Of a DNA stretch of 64,000 nt, positions 1 to 13,012 are shown in pieces (positions within the stretch are counted from its first letter, which is position 1; the number at the start of each line of letters is the position of its first letter). Source of the stretch: Cinclus cinclus (lineage: Eukaryota > Chordata > Aves > Passeriformes > Cinclidae); contig NC_085052.1 of assembly GCF_963662255.1 (NCBI RefSeq), forward strand, positions 30,328,654-30,392,653, given 5' to 3'. The translations under genes and the position numbers were made by a program. The notes below the pieces were generated by a model. That model saw only the letters and a list, made by a program, of their open reading frames with translations. It was not told the origin of the DNA and did no database searches.

Positions 1-3000
1 AAGTAAGAAACCATATTAATTGACTTGGGGGCTAGAGAGATGTTTAATGAAAACTACTTTTCTTAGCCAAGGTAGGTGCTGACTGTGGAAGCTACTTAGT
101 TGTTGCATTCAATTCTGGAAAGCCCACCCTCATTTTGACTTTGTAACAGCATTTGATTGCAGAGAAATGAATCCCTACTGTCAAAAAAGAGAAGCAACTC
201 ATTCTGCCCTCGTTGCTAAAATTGAAGTTGATATCCAAACAGAGCCAGCTGAGCTTGCAAGCAGTGAGTGCTTGGCTGGAGCTAGAGAAGGCATGCTCAG
301 GGTGATGGTGAGTGGGCACAAAACTGGAAACTAAAAAGTGTGGGGGGGGACAACAACAGGTCCTGCAAGTCAAGGTGGTAAGAAGGAACAGCCTAGTGTG
401 ATCAGATAATGGAGGATTTTCCCTTTTGTTGTTGACACTAGAGGATGTTAAATATTTGTACCTGTTACAACTTGTAAACCATTGTTTTAGTGGGTCACAG
501 CCATGACAGCTTTATATGAACTATAAGCCAATGGCACTTTGCAAAATATATCTATTAGCAGGTAATATCTTCTATGCAGTAAAAAAGCCTTGTTATTCAG
601 TTGGGTGGGTTTTTTTAATGGCAAGCCAAGTTTATTTTAAAAGTACATATTCAGCAAAATGGGTACCCAGCATCAATGACAGGCTTTGTTTTGGGGAACT
701 GTACTTTTGACCCTTGCTCCTGTTTCATAGGTGGTCTCTGTTACCCTGCTCTTTGGGTTTATTACCAGGTCTACCAGAATTTGTATCTTTATATCTTTAA
801 CAAAAGCACAGCAAGGGAACCAAAGCTAACAAGATGTGGTGTGGTTGGAGCTATACCATTCTGCCCTCTGGGAAAAAAACCTCACCATGGGGGATATTCA
901 GCTATGTAACAAAGCAGTTTTGCAACCAGGCCCCAAGTTCCTTGATATCTGAATACTAAATTTAGTAAATGAGTGGAGACAGATGAGGTTTATTTATCAG
1001 TGTTTTGATTAGTTGTGTGGTGATACGTGTAAGCATTGGCTGATGCTAAAAGGCCTTCACTGATAATCTATCCCTTGGCACCCACATTAATTCAAAAAGC
1101 ACTTCACTGACTGTCACTCTTCTGCCATCAGGTGACATTTGCACTCACCTGGGGCTTCTGTGCATGCACACACATGCGAGAAGACTTTATCTCTGTTCCC
1201 AAATTATCCCGGTGTGTGCCCACTGATTCCTGTATCTGCATATGCCCAGTAAGCTCCCTTACTGATTGATGAACTGCTTCAGTTTTTAAATGTCCCACTC
1301 TTCTGAGACACGGCCCAGATACTTCTGAACACGTGCCTTTGCCTGATTTTAAAGTACATTCAGTACATTTGTGGCAATGACCTGTTTGAGAAGCCTTGAA
1401 AGCAATCAGCATAGGGTTTCCCTGCCAGTGACCTGTCACAACAGCTACCATAAATAGAAGTAGGTCTGCCCTATAAATGTTATCTTCACCTTTTTGCAGT
1501 CATTCTACCTCCTAGGGTTATGAGAAATCACCTTTTTGGTAGTTGGGCAGAGAGAAGAGCCTTGCAACTGGCTCTGACAGTGAGATTGCTCTATACCACT
1601 TCATGCTGAGTGACCTGATGATTCAGAATAAATCATTGGCATTGTCCTGTACAGCAGCAAAATTCAAGGTAGTCAGCTGTGGCAAATCATATCTGCTGAC
1701 ACAGGGGAAAGTCATAAATAACCTTTATGTCTTTCAGAGCAAGAATTAGAGCAATTATCTGGCACATTATGAAACATTTGGCAGCCAGAGTGTAGGACAT
1801 TGAGACATGTTGGGCAGTACTTGTTATAGTTGCTCAGTGTAAATGTGAAGGTTATGGAAAAAAACAGTTCTAGATCTAATCTGCAGTAATGTGTACTCCA
1901 TGCAATTGCTGGAATTAACCTTCTGGAGGTAATGGCAGATCCATGTCTGGCATAAATTCATTGCTGGTGTTAAAACTGTTCTTCATGTGTTCTGGCAATT
2001 TATATTTTTGTGAAATTACTTCTTCCTTCTTTGACATTAAACAACTAAACGAAATTGTTTCTGAGCCTTTTTGCTTTAAATTTCTTATCTATTTATATTC
2101 AAGTGTAAGTTCTGTCTATGATTATCACCTATGTCAATCTTTTGGTGTTTTTATTTGTGGAGACCTGTCATACTTACAGTTTCACTGAAGTGACTGAGTA
2201 GGAATATTCACTAATTAGAACGTGGAACCCTGATGGGCCTTGGGAACACAAAAGAAAAATATTAAACTTTGTACCTTATAAGTCTAAACTGCACATACTT
2301 TGTGATTTGTAGCTCTGGTTATTGTAACACAAAAATTATAAGGCTTGGTACAGGTATTACATTGAAAGCCTAGTTAGAGGATATAATGGAAAACTCCTGG
2401 TTTTGTCCTAGTATCTGTAAATGCCTAGAAGAATGTGTTGCTATGCTTTTATCAGAGATTTGCCTGATGTTACTTGAATTTCCATGGATACTTTGTTATG
2501 CTTCATCTCGTTGAAGAGATTTTTAGTTCTGATCTCAGTAAACAATTCTTGCATGAGTGCACAAGGACTCCAGCCAGCCAGCTGTTTGCTTCTACTCACT
2601 TTGACTCATTGTTTCTGTAAATTTGCAGCAAGCCTGTGGTGGCAGGGAACCTTGGCAGATCTCCTGGACAAAGCCAAGGCAAGGGACTTTTGTGGACTTT
2701 TTAGCCTGCGCTTTGTGGCAAAGCAGCTTTGAAAGTTTTAGACTCGCTCAAGAAAACCAGTGGCTAATTCCTGATGGTCAGGTTTTACTTGTTTCTTATT
2801 TGTATTGAGTGTTCTGTGATTCGTCCTGCAGCTGATTATGGAGCTTTTATAGGGAAGTGCAGAATATACCTCAGTAGTTCTGCACTTCCTAGAATCATGT
2901 GCCTGGATTTAGCAGTGTGGGAACCTGGTTGCTCTTTACTGTCACCCCAATAATGCAGTTTCTGATAGGGGCAGAAGTATCTGAAGAGGCAGGAAGTGAC

Positions 3001-6000
3001 AAAATTAATTGAAAGCCATTGTGGAAGGTGGCTGAAGAGAATACTAGAAGTGTATTCTCTATATTTGGACTGCACACCTGTTGCCACCATGAATATCTGC
3101 TGATGAGACATTGATATTTTGAGTCAGCTGTCTCATCCCAGTCTATAGCTTAGATCTGTTTCAGGATGAAATGAGAACTGGGCATACAAACACAGGCTGC
3201 TAATAAGGGAAAGGAGGACTCAATGAGTGGTGTGAGAGCCATTTATCTTCCTAAATAGGTTGTGCAGTTCTCCTTCTGGTAAGGAGTTAACAGCTGGTCG
3301 AGGTGGATTCAGGAACAGATGTCCAAGCTAAGGAAAGAAGCTGAAAAAGAAGACAAAGGACTAAAAATATTGCTTGTCTAGCCTGTGAGCTGAGGGTGTT
3401 GATGTTTGGATAAGTGATGAATAATCTCTTAGGATTGTTGTAAGCAGCAAAGGCTATTGCTCAGTCAACCAGGTTTTACAAGCAGCCTTTTATATTGTGG
3501 ACAAACTGTGTCTGTCCCAAGAAAAATGGGAATCCAAGAAAAAGCAATGTTAACTAATCCTAAAGAAGGAGCTGATGACAAAGTGGTTCATCCTGTAAAC
3601 CTCTCTGTGTTGCACCTGGCTATGACTCTGCTTAAACTTTCTGCTTTCAAAAGGAGCCCAAACTCAAGTCCTTACAGAAACAACAGTAAGTTTACAAAAG
3701 AGGAACACGAATTAAAGCAGTTGGACTGGGCCCAACGTGTATATTTGTACTTTAAAATTGCAAATGAATAATGAATGTACTCATTTGGCAAACAGAAGAC
3801 TGGTGTATTCATGCTCCACATTAGCCTCCAGAGTTTATGAATTTCTTCTTTAAATATTAATATTGTGCTGGGTGTAACTGAGTTGGTGCAACATGGCTGG
3901 AGAAGCTCCATTAAGGGCACAGCATTTAAGTAAGTGTTATTCTGGATGGTTGGCAGGGGTGAACACACAAGTCCTTCAGGGACTGAGATTAGAATCCTGT
4001 GTAAAAATTATTTTAATTAAATTATTCTGGCTTGACAGGGATAATAAAAATTCAACTATTATTCATAAAAAAAACCCAAAAATGTGGGGAGAACAAGAAA
4101 GAAAAGAACCCAAACTCAGCACGGTTAATGGGAACATCTGGAATTTCCACTTCCCGTTATGTCTGTGGATTTATAAGTTAATACACTGAAGCAGTTTTTC
4201 ACCTGTGTTTTTTTCCCAGACAGTTCTGGTAATAAGACTTTCTATTGATCAAAGTTCACCTTCATACATGAAGGTAGAACAAAACCACTCTTTCCATCCC
4301 AATGCCAGTGAGCAATGGCAGATTGATAGGCCACTTTTATTTTATTTTTTCTGTCCTTTTCATCAGGTTCTAACTACTTTTCTGTGCTGCCACGAAGATC
4401 CATTGTGTTGTGAGCCATTGCAGCAAAGCTGGGCTCTGTCACTGGAAGTCCTGGTGTTGTGAGCCCACCAAGCTCCAGTGCAACTGCTGCTTTGCTGAAT
4501 TCTCTTGGGTACTGGGAGGGCTCCCTGTGTCACTCTTGATCAGCTCCCGATCTGAGAGCTCCTCAGATTAATCCATCTCCTCCTCCTTTAGGATTCCTGT
4601 CAGCCCCTTGGCTTGTGAAGAACAAAGGCTTTACAATGGCCTCCTGCTGTATTTGCTTCAACACCAGGAGATGCTTTTTGTTGACCTGAACCCTTGTTTC
4701 TCACAGACACAAGCAGATGGCCTTCAGGTAAGAAAGTTACAGCAAGAAATCAAAAGTGCTTCGTTAGGTTGAAACCCAGAACTAGAAATACATTTGCTTA
4801 TGCACATGTAATTAACGAAAGTAGCTTGTAGCTAGCAATGCAAATATTCTTGATATACTTAAGCTGGAGAGGAAACATGAGTGTTAAAATTCTAATTTGG
4901 AAAAATGTGCAAATGCAAAAGCAAAAGGTCAAGAAGAAAATGCCAAGCTGTTCCACTTTAAATATATTAATGCCAAGCTTTGTTAGATCAAAGCCGCTGG
5001 ATTTTTCCTCGAGTGAAACACTTTTTATTTTGTGTGTATGTTTTTCTATACGTCGGTGATACAGGAAAGTAAAATCAGAGGGTTTGAAAACCCTTTCTTA
5101 TATTTTAGAACTCACTGCGTATGTTCCAACCTCTCCTTGGGCATTTTCTTTTCTAAAACATTGTTAGCACTTTGATTCCTTTCTTGCCTCTTTATTGAAA
5201 AACTCGTAGTGGAAGAAACATGATAGAATCCTGGTTTGGGTCAATATAAATCTTGTTTTCACTTTGTGATGTAGTGTATCATTGTTGCTTAACTTGAAAT
5301 TTATTTTTGGAAAAAGACATGAAGGAAACGTTGTAGCAAACCGCTCCACAGTGCAGTTTTGTGATCCCTGTTCATGGTTCATGGGGAGGCTGGCAGCAGT
5401 GTGCCAGGTCAAGTGATGGAATGTGCAAGAGATTAGCACTGCATATACATGTGGATGATGATATTTGTGTTTATGACTCCTTAACTTTCTGGCTTCTTTC
5501 TCCAAGTATCCCCATTAAGGAAAACTAGCAGACTTCTAATACAAAGTCAAATTCAATATTTAGAACATATTGCATATCCCAAGGAGAATATTGGGAATGC
5601 AATGCTCCTTGGAAGCTTTCTTAGAAAACAAAACTTGTACGGATGCAGGTAAAAAGAACCGACTATACTGATAAGAGGATGTTTCTAAAATAATGCTTCA
5701 TTTCTACAAGACATGGCCCCAGATGTAACCCTAGGATTGTTTGACACTAAGACAGTGCTGGAGCCCATGCTCCCAGCTCCCCTTTCTCTCTGAAGAAGTC
5801 CCATGTCACTACCACCTCTGGGAGTTTCTGAATGAGTACTCACATGAACACACAAAGTCAAGGTATTAGCTGTCTCAAGAGACCTACTTCTGTTTGCAAA
5901 TGCTATAAGAAGCATCAGCAACTGAAAGAAACTGGAAAGGTATTAGAGAAGCCACGAAGCTTGGCTCTCACTTGCAGTGCTTTTGTTTTAGAACCAGCTT

Positions 6001-8799
6001 CACTCCCTGTAATTCTGCAAAATGTCAGTCTGTCTGGAATTGTGGTGATGTGGGAAAGAATTCTGCTGAAAAGCTCCTCTCAAGTTCTTTAATAAAGCCT
6101 CAGACAAGGCATAGACATGGGGTACTCTCCCCTGCTCTGAGGTAAGCTTATGAAAGAAATCCCATCTGTGGGTGAGAATGGAATTCAGTATCCTGTGGCT
6201 GATCTTGATTTTGTAATTTTTGGCAGGAAACCCAGTACACTGGATAGGTACCCTTCATCTTTCATAATACAACAATTGCTCAAGGTCCACTAAATTAGAA
6301 ACATCAAAGTTGGGTTTACAAACTAAACATATTAAAAGTCCATGTTTTTCTTCCAGTAAAACAAGCAAAAAGTGAAATGGCAAACCTGGCTCAGATACCT
6401 TGTTACGTCTTGGAAATGAAACTTGTTTTTATTGGCTTTTACACAGGTACTTGCATTTGGACTGCTTAATTCCTCTGATTTTGTTCTTGGGTTGTATTTT
6501 TTTTCCCCACTTCAACATTTTAAGTTAACTTGAACTCTGTCAAACTAAACCTATGCCAATCTGGCAGGCCTGCCATACAGCTGACAAGACTTAACCTTCA
6601 GGTGTGCTGTTTGTGGGCTGAAACAGGCAGATTGATTGCTCTGAGCAGAGTTCTTAGTGTCTCAGAGTGCCAGGAGCCATCTCATTTATGCTGTGTGTGC
6701 TGGCTGATACAGACTGGGAGAAGAATTTGCAAGCTTTTGGTAGTTCAGAACTATAACCCTGGGCTGGGCAGTAGACTATTCACAGCCAATTATATATAAA
6801 GACAGTGGTTTCAAGTTATATCCCAGCCATGATGTAATTTAACTTGTCCTTTCTCCTGTATGTTTTATATATATTTCCCCCTCTTAAAATAGTGTCAGAA
6901 TGCTGCAAAATCCTACCAGGCTGGGGTTTTGTGTCTGTGTGTGGGGTTTTTTAGTGCATTTTATTTGAACCTTGATTTTATCCCCCTTCCACTCCACTGC
7001 TCCTGAGTATTCACCAGCATTTAAAGCTGTCCTATAACCTTCTGCCCTAGCCCAAAAGCTGCACTGGTACCAAACTGATTTTCATGTTTGGATTAAATAA
7101 TTCTTTAAAAAGAGGTCAGGCACTGTGGTGTTGGTTTTGAGCTGAGGCCTCTCTAGATAACTGTCTTGAACCCAAGGAATATCAATAGCTGTGTTGGATG
7201 TGTGCAAGATTATCTTAACTTCTATAGTGTAATTTAATTATGAACCAAACCTTGCTAATAGCAATTTGTCATTTCTGAATCTTACATTCCAGATAAAAGT
7301 TGAATATGTATTTTTTTATTTTTTTGTATCTAGTCCAAGAATGTGTTTCTGTATCTCCTGTTTGTACAGAAGTCATAGATAAATCCTTCCTGATTTATGC
7401 ATGCTACCTTTGTCTTACAAACAAACAGGAACATGACTTTATGGGTGCCTCCAAGCCACTGCTCATCTCTCCATTAGAGCAGGGGTTTGGTTAGGAGAAA
7501 TTAAAGCATGGGTTTGGGTAGAAGTGGCTACACCCTGAGGAAAGGAGTCTCATTTCTTGTTCTCTTCTCTGGCTTTGTCCTTTTATGCCTACTTCACGAT
7601 GTATCAGCAAGGCTGCTCTCTACCATCTTAGAACCCTATTATGAAGGGATTGCAGAGATCCAGGGGTGTGGGGAAGTAGAACTGGATAGTATCCTGGACC
7701 TGCAGGTTGACCACAGACAACTCAGAATGAAATTATGAAACTGTAGTGTGGTTTGGAGCTGGTCAGAAGAGTGCAACTAAATATTTCATGGATACTTTGC
7801 TCAAATTATGGCTTTATTGGGAAGGCTTTTGTGGTCTGGAGAGTTTTGTTAATCTTATGGGTTTAGCTTTTTTCAAAGAAGAAATGGATGTTTCAGCATT
7901 AACTTTGTTCTGTGAAAAAAATTGTGGTACCTCACTTGCATGTGAAGTTGTCATAAAATAGAATTGAGTTCTCTCAAATGGAATATCCTCAGTGTGGAGG
8001 ACAGCAATAATTAAACTGCTGTTTTACTTCACTAATCCCATGACAATTCTTCTTGAATTGCCTGAAGCCTTACAGAACAAATGAATGACCAACCAACCAG
8101 ACATTATCTCATTATCTGAAGTTTCCAGGTTAGACCATGATCTGTTTTAGCTGGTTTTAGGTGTGAACACAGCAACCCTGCATGTACCCCATGGAATGCC
8201 AGGAGATTTGTCAGTGTATCTGTAGGGATTGTCATTACATTATAGAAAGACTTCTTAATATTATTTTTCATTCTATGGAAAAAAACTCTTTTCCCTAATC
8301 TTTGTAAATTTGCTGAAATAAGAACTCATTAAACATCACATTTTAATATTCTATTTGAGTACTAACCAAACCAGAAGATCGGATGAAAAATACCATTCAT
8401 AGAGATCAAAGTAGGTAGGCTCTATACCCCTACAAAAATTGTGGCAAATAAATTGTAAAGATGTATTTATTCTTTTCTGGAAAAGTACAATATGTTACTG
8501 ACTCTAGGCATAAGAACTTGATGAAAACTGCTGTAGGCTGGGGAAGTTTTGACTTGAAACAGCTCAAATGGATGTGGCTGGAGTACTCATTATTCCTTCT
8601 AGGTGTTCTGTGCCAGAGCTTACTGCCTGTGGGTGGAAGGAGCAGAGCTTTTCTGTGCTGTGGCTGTGATCAGCAGCAGCCTGGCCTTTGTACTGGAGAT
8701 CTGTAACTTGGAAAGGACGAGTATGCCTGCTATCCCTTTGTGGGGAGCTGCAGGGTGTGGAGGAAATGTCACTGACTTAATGTTTGCTCCAGCATTGCT
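1..8799. other. Non-coding, mostly unique AT-rich DNA; no gene recognised
   Basis: I see no supportable gene, RNA gene or transposon here. Open frames are short (about 110 codons or fewer), lie on both strands and match no family I recognise. Minor low-complexity items are a run of eight G at 342-349 and T-rich runs near 7310-7325. The stretch is consistent with intergenic or intronic bird DNA. Short coding exons would be invisible by eye. Confidence 0.6.
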
Positions 8800-8890
8800 G
8801 GGGGGGGGGGGTTCTCTTGTGTACTTTTTCTCTTTCCTCTCCCCTGTACATATAATTTTTTTTTTTTAATTGTTTGTTTGTTTGTTGTTT
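8800..8890. repeat. Low-complexity cluster: G12, T12 and TTTG repeats
   Basis: Twelve consecutive G occupy 8800-8811. Twelve T occupy 8856-8867, and a short TTTG array covers about 8870-8885. This is simple-sequence DNA. The G12 run is prone to slippage and sequencing error, so its exact length is uncertain. No coding role is likely. Confidence 0.85.
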
Positions 8891-11800
8891 CTTTTATCTG
8901 GTCTGGCTAAGGCTGCGTTAGGAGAGCAGCTTGGCAAGAGAGGGTGTGCACTGTGTGACAAATGAGGACACTGCTGGCTGTGCTTTACTGTAACAAACAC
9001 AGGAAGGGAGCAGCTCAAGCTGAAATCCTGAGGCTTTACTGCAGTCAGGGGTACAAGAGCAGAGCTTGGACAGTGCCACAAGCTGCTTACACTGATCACT
9101 GCCTGTTGTTCCATAAGGAAATAAAGTGTGTGAGAAGGGAGGATTTTTCTAAAACTGGTAACTGGTACAGGCCTTTTGCAGCTTAGAAAACAGTTTTGAA
9201 GGCAGTAGGGGAGCAGAAACCAATGCAGTGGAGTCTCACCTGTGTTACTTATTCTGTGAATGCCCATTTTCAGTTCGGCTGAGAATGGAGCACATCAAAA
9301 GCTCCCACCACGGTCAGAACCTGTATAGATTACAGATTAAGGATGTTTATCTGCAGCTTGTGAAAGGGAGCAATACCTGATGTGCTCATGGCAGCAGCAG
9401 CCAGTTCCTTTGCTCACTACAGCTCACATCAGCTCCACTACAAGGAAGAGGATTATAATCAATCTGCTGGTGTACCCACTAGAATAACACAGATCTCTGC
9501 TTTCAGGGGATCTGTGTGGTCTTCCTCTGGCGCTGAAAACATTTTCCACAACACATTGACCCAACTCGAAGATTTTCAGGCATCTCAAATTAGGAGCAGA
9601 GGAAGGAGCCAGCAGCGTTTTCTTCCACGTGGTGTCAGCATTGTTCTCTCTCACTCCAGAGCTGTGCTTTTCTTTGAACATAACCTTTTAATATGTTCTG
9701 AGAACCTATCTGAAAATTAGGTATTACATTTCTATTTTCGTAGTATATTAGAGCATCAGTCTATTCCTTCCTCAGATAATTAATTGATATCATAGAGGTA
9801 TGAAGGAAGAGTATGAATTCACCTCCAAACCATTATGAAATGCAAGCCGTTTTTATTTTATGCTTGTGTCACCTTCCTTACTTGAGCAGGACTGACAATA
9901 AAATCTCTTACCACTTTTGTGTTCCTTTTCTTTGGTGAACAGGGACAATTTGATTTGTTTGCTGATGTTAAACACTTATTGGAAAAAAAATCAGAAGTGA
10001 AATCTTTGATAGGAAAACCAGCCCTTGAGAAATAAAATATATTCATACTGGAAGGCTTATGATATATAAGCATTGCATATTTCAGCATTTTGACTTATCA
10101 TTGGCTGTAACAGTAGGGGAGACGAAGAACATTATTTTAAACCCTTAGTGGCTTCTCATTTCATGCAAGCTTAGGGTCAGAAGTGAGGAACGTTTTCAGA
10201 AAGAGAAGAAAGAAATGTAGACTAAAAAAAACCCTGAAAAAATATTCACAGTAAAAAAAAAAACAAAAAAGGAAAATAAGAAAATCCAAGTCTTTTATTT
10301 ATTTAAACAGTAGTTAATTGTAGATCATTTAACTGTAGTTACAGAGCTGTGCAACAGTGAATTTAATAGTCGTATTTTGAACGCACAGCTTCTTCTCACG
10401 CTGCTTCTCCCACACCCACCAGTTCCTAGACTGCTTTGTTCCTCTTTAATTAGTTTATTTCGCCTACTCTGGCAAGTAAGCAAACATTCTTAAGCACTTA
10501 AACAACAGCAATTGAGAGAAGAATAGGGCTAGCACTTTTCGCCTGGCATGCAGAAAGGCTCGGCTGAATCCTGGATATTAGCATGTTAGAACTTAATGCA
10601 GTTTCCCTCTCTCCCAGCTTATTTGGTTTTCTCCTGTAGAGTGGAGTCTGCAGTGCTTAATTTATTTGCTTCAAGTAAAAATGGAAATGCATGTCCCTGA
10701 GTCAGAATTTTTGCTAGATGGTTTCCAGAACTATCAAATACTGGGTACCTTTTTATTCTGTTACTAGAAGAGAAGGGATGAAATACACCTGTAGTAAAAA
10801 TACCAGAGCAATTGAGCCAAAAATATGAGAAACAAAAGGAAATGTATGGTGAAGTTGTGTGCTATAACTGTTCCCTGAAGTCTGTGGTTAGAAAAGTTAT
10901 GTCCAAGTTGCTTTGATTTACTGATACATCTCTTAAAAAAAAAATGTACAAGAAACTGGGGAGGAATAAATGAAAAAAGCATTCCAAGGCCATTTTTAAT
11001 TTAAGGAAATATTACTGCAGTTGGCTTTGCATGCACAGGTTGGGTTAGCTTCCATTGCTGGTAATTTAGATGGATGTTTGAAGCTGAGGTTCTGCCAGCA
11101 ACTTTAATCCTGGCCTTTGGATTTTCACTGACCATCTGCTTTAATTAAAGGTTGTCCTATTCACAGGGGACTGTGGATGTGCTCACAAGGATTCTGGCTG
11201 GTGAAGGAATCATAGTATGGGCCTTAGGCTGCTCTGCCAAGTGCTGGGGTAGTCAGCTGTGCCTGGAGATGGTTTTGCAAAGAATGCTGCTCAGGACTGA
11301 GTTTTTCTGGAAGCTGCTAGGACAAGGAAATACTTGAGAGGTTGCTGGTTTGATCCACTGTTCCCTCCAGTATGCAACTGGAACTTTGCCTGGGAGCTGC
11401 TGGTGTCACTGTCTGCATGTGAGAGCAGCCTCAGGAGCTCAGCTTTTGGGTAGTTCTTACACATGGGCAGAGCAGGGAGCCAGATCTTCTACAGCTTGAA
11501 GCTGACCTCTGCTCATTCTTGCCCATGAGGGAGCCAAGAGAAGCCGAGGTTTGCCAAGATGGGCAGTGCTGGGACCTCTGCCTGGCACAGGTCAGGGAAA
11601 GGCTGATCCCTGTGCCAACCCTGCAGGCAGGGCAGTGGGAAAACTCTACAAGTAGAGCAGAGGACAGAAGATGTCATAGCATGTCCTTTACAGGCCCTAA
11701 GATCTGTAGCTTTAGGATTTTTGTGTGTTCTTTTGCCCTTCACCAAAGGCATCAAGGTAAGTGGGACTTTATTAAAGGGAAAAAAAATTGCTCTAAAGAA

Positions 11801-12200
11801 AAAAAAATATTTTGGCCTATTAGTGGTTTATACAATATCTTTAGTATTTTCATAGAGTTGTAGTGGAGATCAAGTGAAGAATTTGTGACTTAGAACTCTT
11901 TACTTTACTCCTTTGGTTTTTTTTTAGTTCCTTGATTTCTAATTTTATTTCCAGACTCTCTAGGAATTCCATGGGTAGCTCATCCTTGGTCAATACCAGG
12001 GGACCACACAGCAATAATAGAGAGTGAGCTTCATTTGGATACAGGGAGCACACTGTAACTCAACATTATGCAGTAGCTATACAAACATGTTTGTCTTTTG
12101 CATATTTTCTGTAGGAAAGTATAGGAAGCAATCTACCACTTAATTGCAAGAAATGATGGACGAACAAAATATTTCCTTGTTTAAATATCTGATCCACTGC
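8891..12200. other. Non-coding DNA; no gene recognised
   Basis: No supportable gene. The open frames at 9382-9720 (plus) and 8866-9267 (minus) are modest in length, overlap frames on the other strand and resemble no known protein. The part around 10290-10680 looks less decayed than its neighbours and is listed separately. A-rich runs occur near 10252-10270. Confidence 0.55.
10290..10680. promoter_or_regulatory. Candidate conserved non-coding block (weak)
   Basis: This repeat-free stretch has several homeodomain-type cores, such as TTAATTAG near 10446-10453 and TAGTTAATTG near 10311-10320, mixed with moderately GC-rich sequence. That texture is typical of vertebrate developmental enhancers. 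The call rests on sequence texture only. AT-rich DNA yields such cores by chance, so confidence is low. Confidence 0.15.
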
Positions 12201-12498
12201 TTTCCTTTTCCTTTTCCTTTTCCTTTTCCTTTTCCTTTTCCTTTTCCTTTTCCTTTTCCTTTTCCTTTTCCTTTTCCTTTTCCTTTTCCTTTTCCTTTTC
12301 CTTTTCCTTTTCCTTTTCCTCTTCCTCTTCCTCTTCCTCTTCCTCTTCCTCTTCCTTTTCCTTTTCCTTTTCCTCTTCCTCTTCCTCTTCCTCTTCCTCT
12401 TCCTCTTCCTCTTCCTCTTCCTCTTCCTCTTCCTCTTCCTCTTCTCTTCTCTTCTCTTCTCTTCTCTTCTCTTCTCTTCTCTTCTCTTCTCTTCTTCC
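12201..12498. repeat. Compound homopyrimidine microsatellite, 298 bp
   Basis: The plus strand is pure C/T throughout and the minus strand pure A/G. After a short TTT the blocks are CCTTTT x19 (12204-12317), CCTCTT x6 (12318-12353), CCTTTT x3 (12354-12371), CCTCTT x12 (12372-12443) and CTCTT x10 (12444-12493), then a short tail. Reading frames through it encode monotonous Lys-Arg or Pro-Phe/Pro-Leu strings and are artefacts. Mirror symmetry within pure polypurine DNA is known to favour intramolecular triplex (H-DNA). Copy numbers are as assembled; real alleles probably vary. Confidence 0.97.
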
Positions 12499-12779
12499 AA
12501 CTCCGGCTTTGATGTAAATATTTAGTCTAATTCCTGGCTATTTTGCTGATCATTCATATTCCATAATGCCTTACAAGTTTAGCCAAAATGTTGGTTGGGG
12601 TGGAGGGTGGAAGAAGAGAATGATAAACTATGTTTAAAATCAGTATTTAATGGGCTGCAGAATAGTAAAGAGCTGTGTCTGTTTAATTAACCTTTGCAAC
12701 CACCAAGCATGGTTTATGTTAGAGGCCTGAAGAACTTGTGAAAACTGCTGTTTACAGACCTGAAAATTGCTGTGTTCTC

Positions 12780-12815
12780 GATAACCCACTGGTTAACCCA
12801 CTGGATAACCCACTG
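12780..12815 (+). repeat. Three-copy 12-bp tandem repeat
   Basis: Three head-to-tail 12-mers read GATAACCCACTG, GTTAACCCACTG and GATAACCCACTG. Copies 1 and 3 are identical and the middle copy differs at two bases. The unit length is a multiple of three, so any frame through it repeats, but no protein is recognised. Confidence 0.9.
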
Positions 12816-12984
12816 AGCCTTTTTTCCCCTCCAGTAATTTGTGCATTTTACCAAAATCTTTGCCTGGATGGGTCAGGAGCAGGATCAGCAAACACTGCTA
12901 ATCTCTTTTTCAGTGTTTCTCATTCTCTGTACTCACATGGTAACAGTCATTGTACTTTCTGACTGGAGAGAGCATAAATCTCCC

Positions 12985-13012
12985 TTAGATTTCATCTCAA
13001 GATGAAATCTAA
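12985..13012. repeat. Near-perfect palindrome, 13-bp arms
   Basis: The left arm TTAGATTTCATCT (12985-12997) is the exact reverse complement of AGATGAAATCTAA (13000-13012), with a two-base CA spacer. The DNA could extrude as a cruciform and RNA would form a tight hairpin. It has no T-run typical of an RNA polymerase III terminator and no known RNA family is apparent. Confidence 0.9.

Noticed and set aside
1128..1451. Cys/His-containing minus-strand frame suggesting zinc fingers
   Set aside because: The Cys and His spacing does not repeat as in C2H2 fingers and no linker motif is present.
12066..12512. Long open frames on both strands giving Lys-Arg or Pro-Phe/Pro-Leu repeats
   Set aside because: They are translations of the polypyrimidine microsatellite and have no independent coding evidence.
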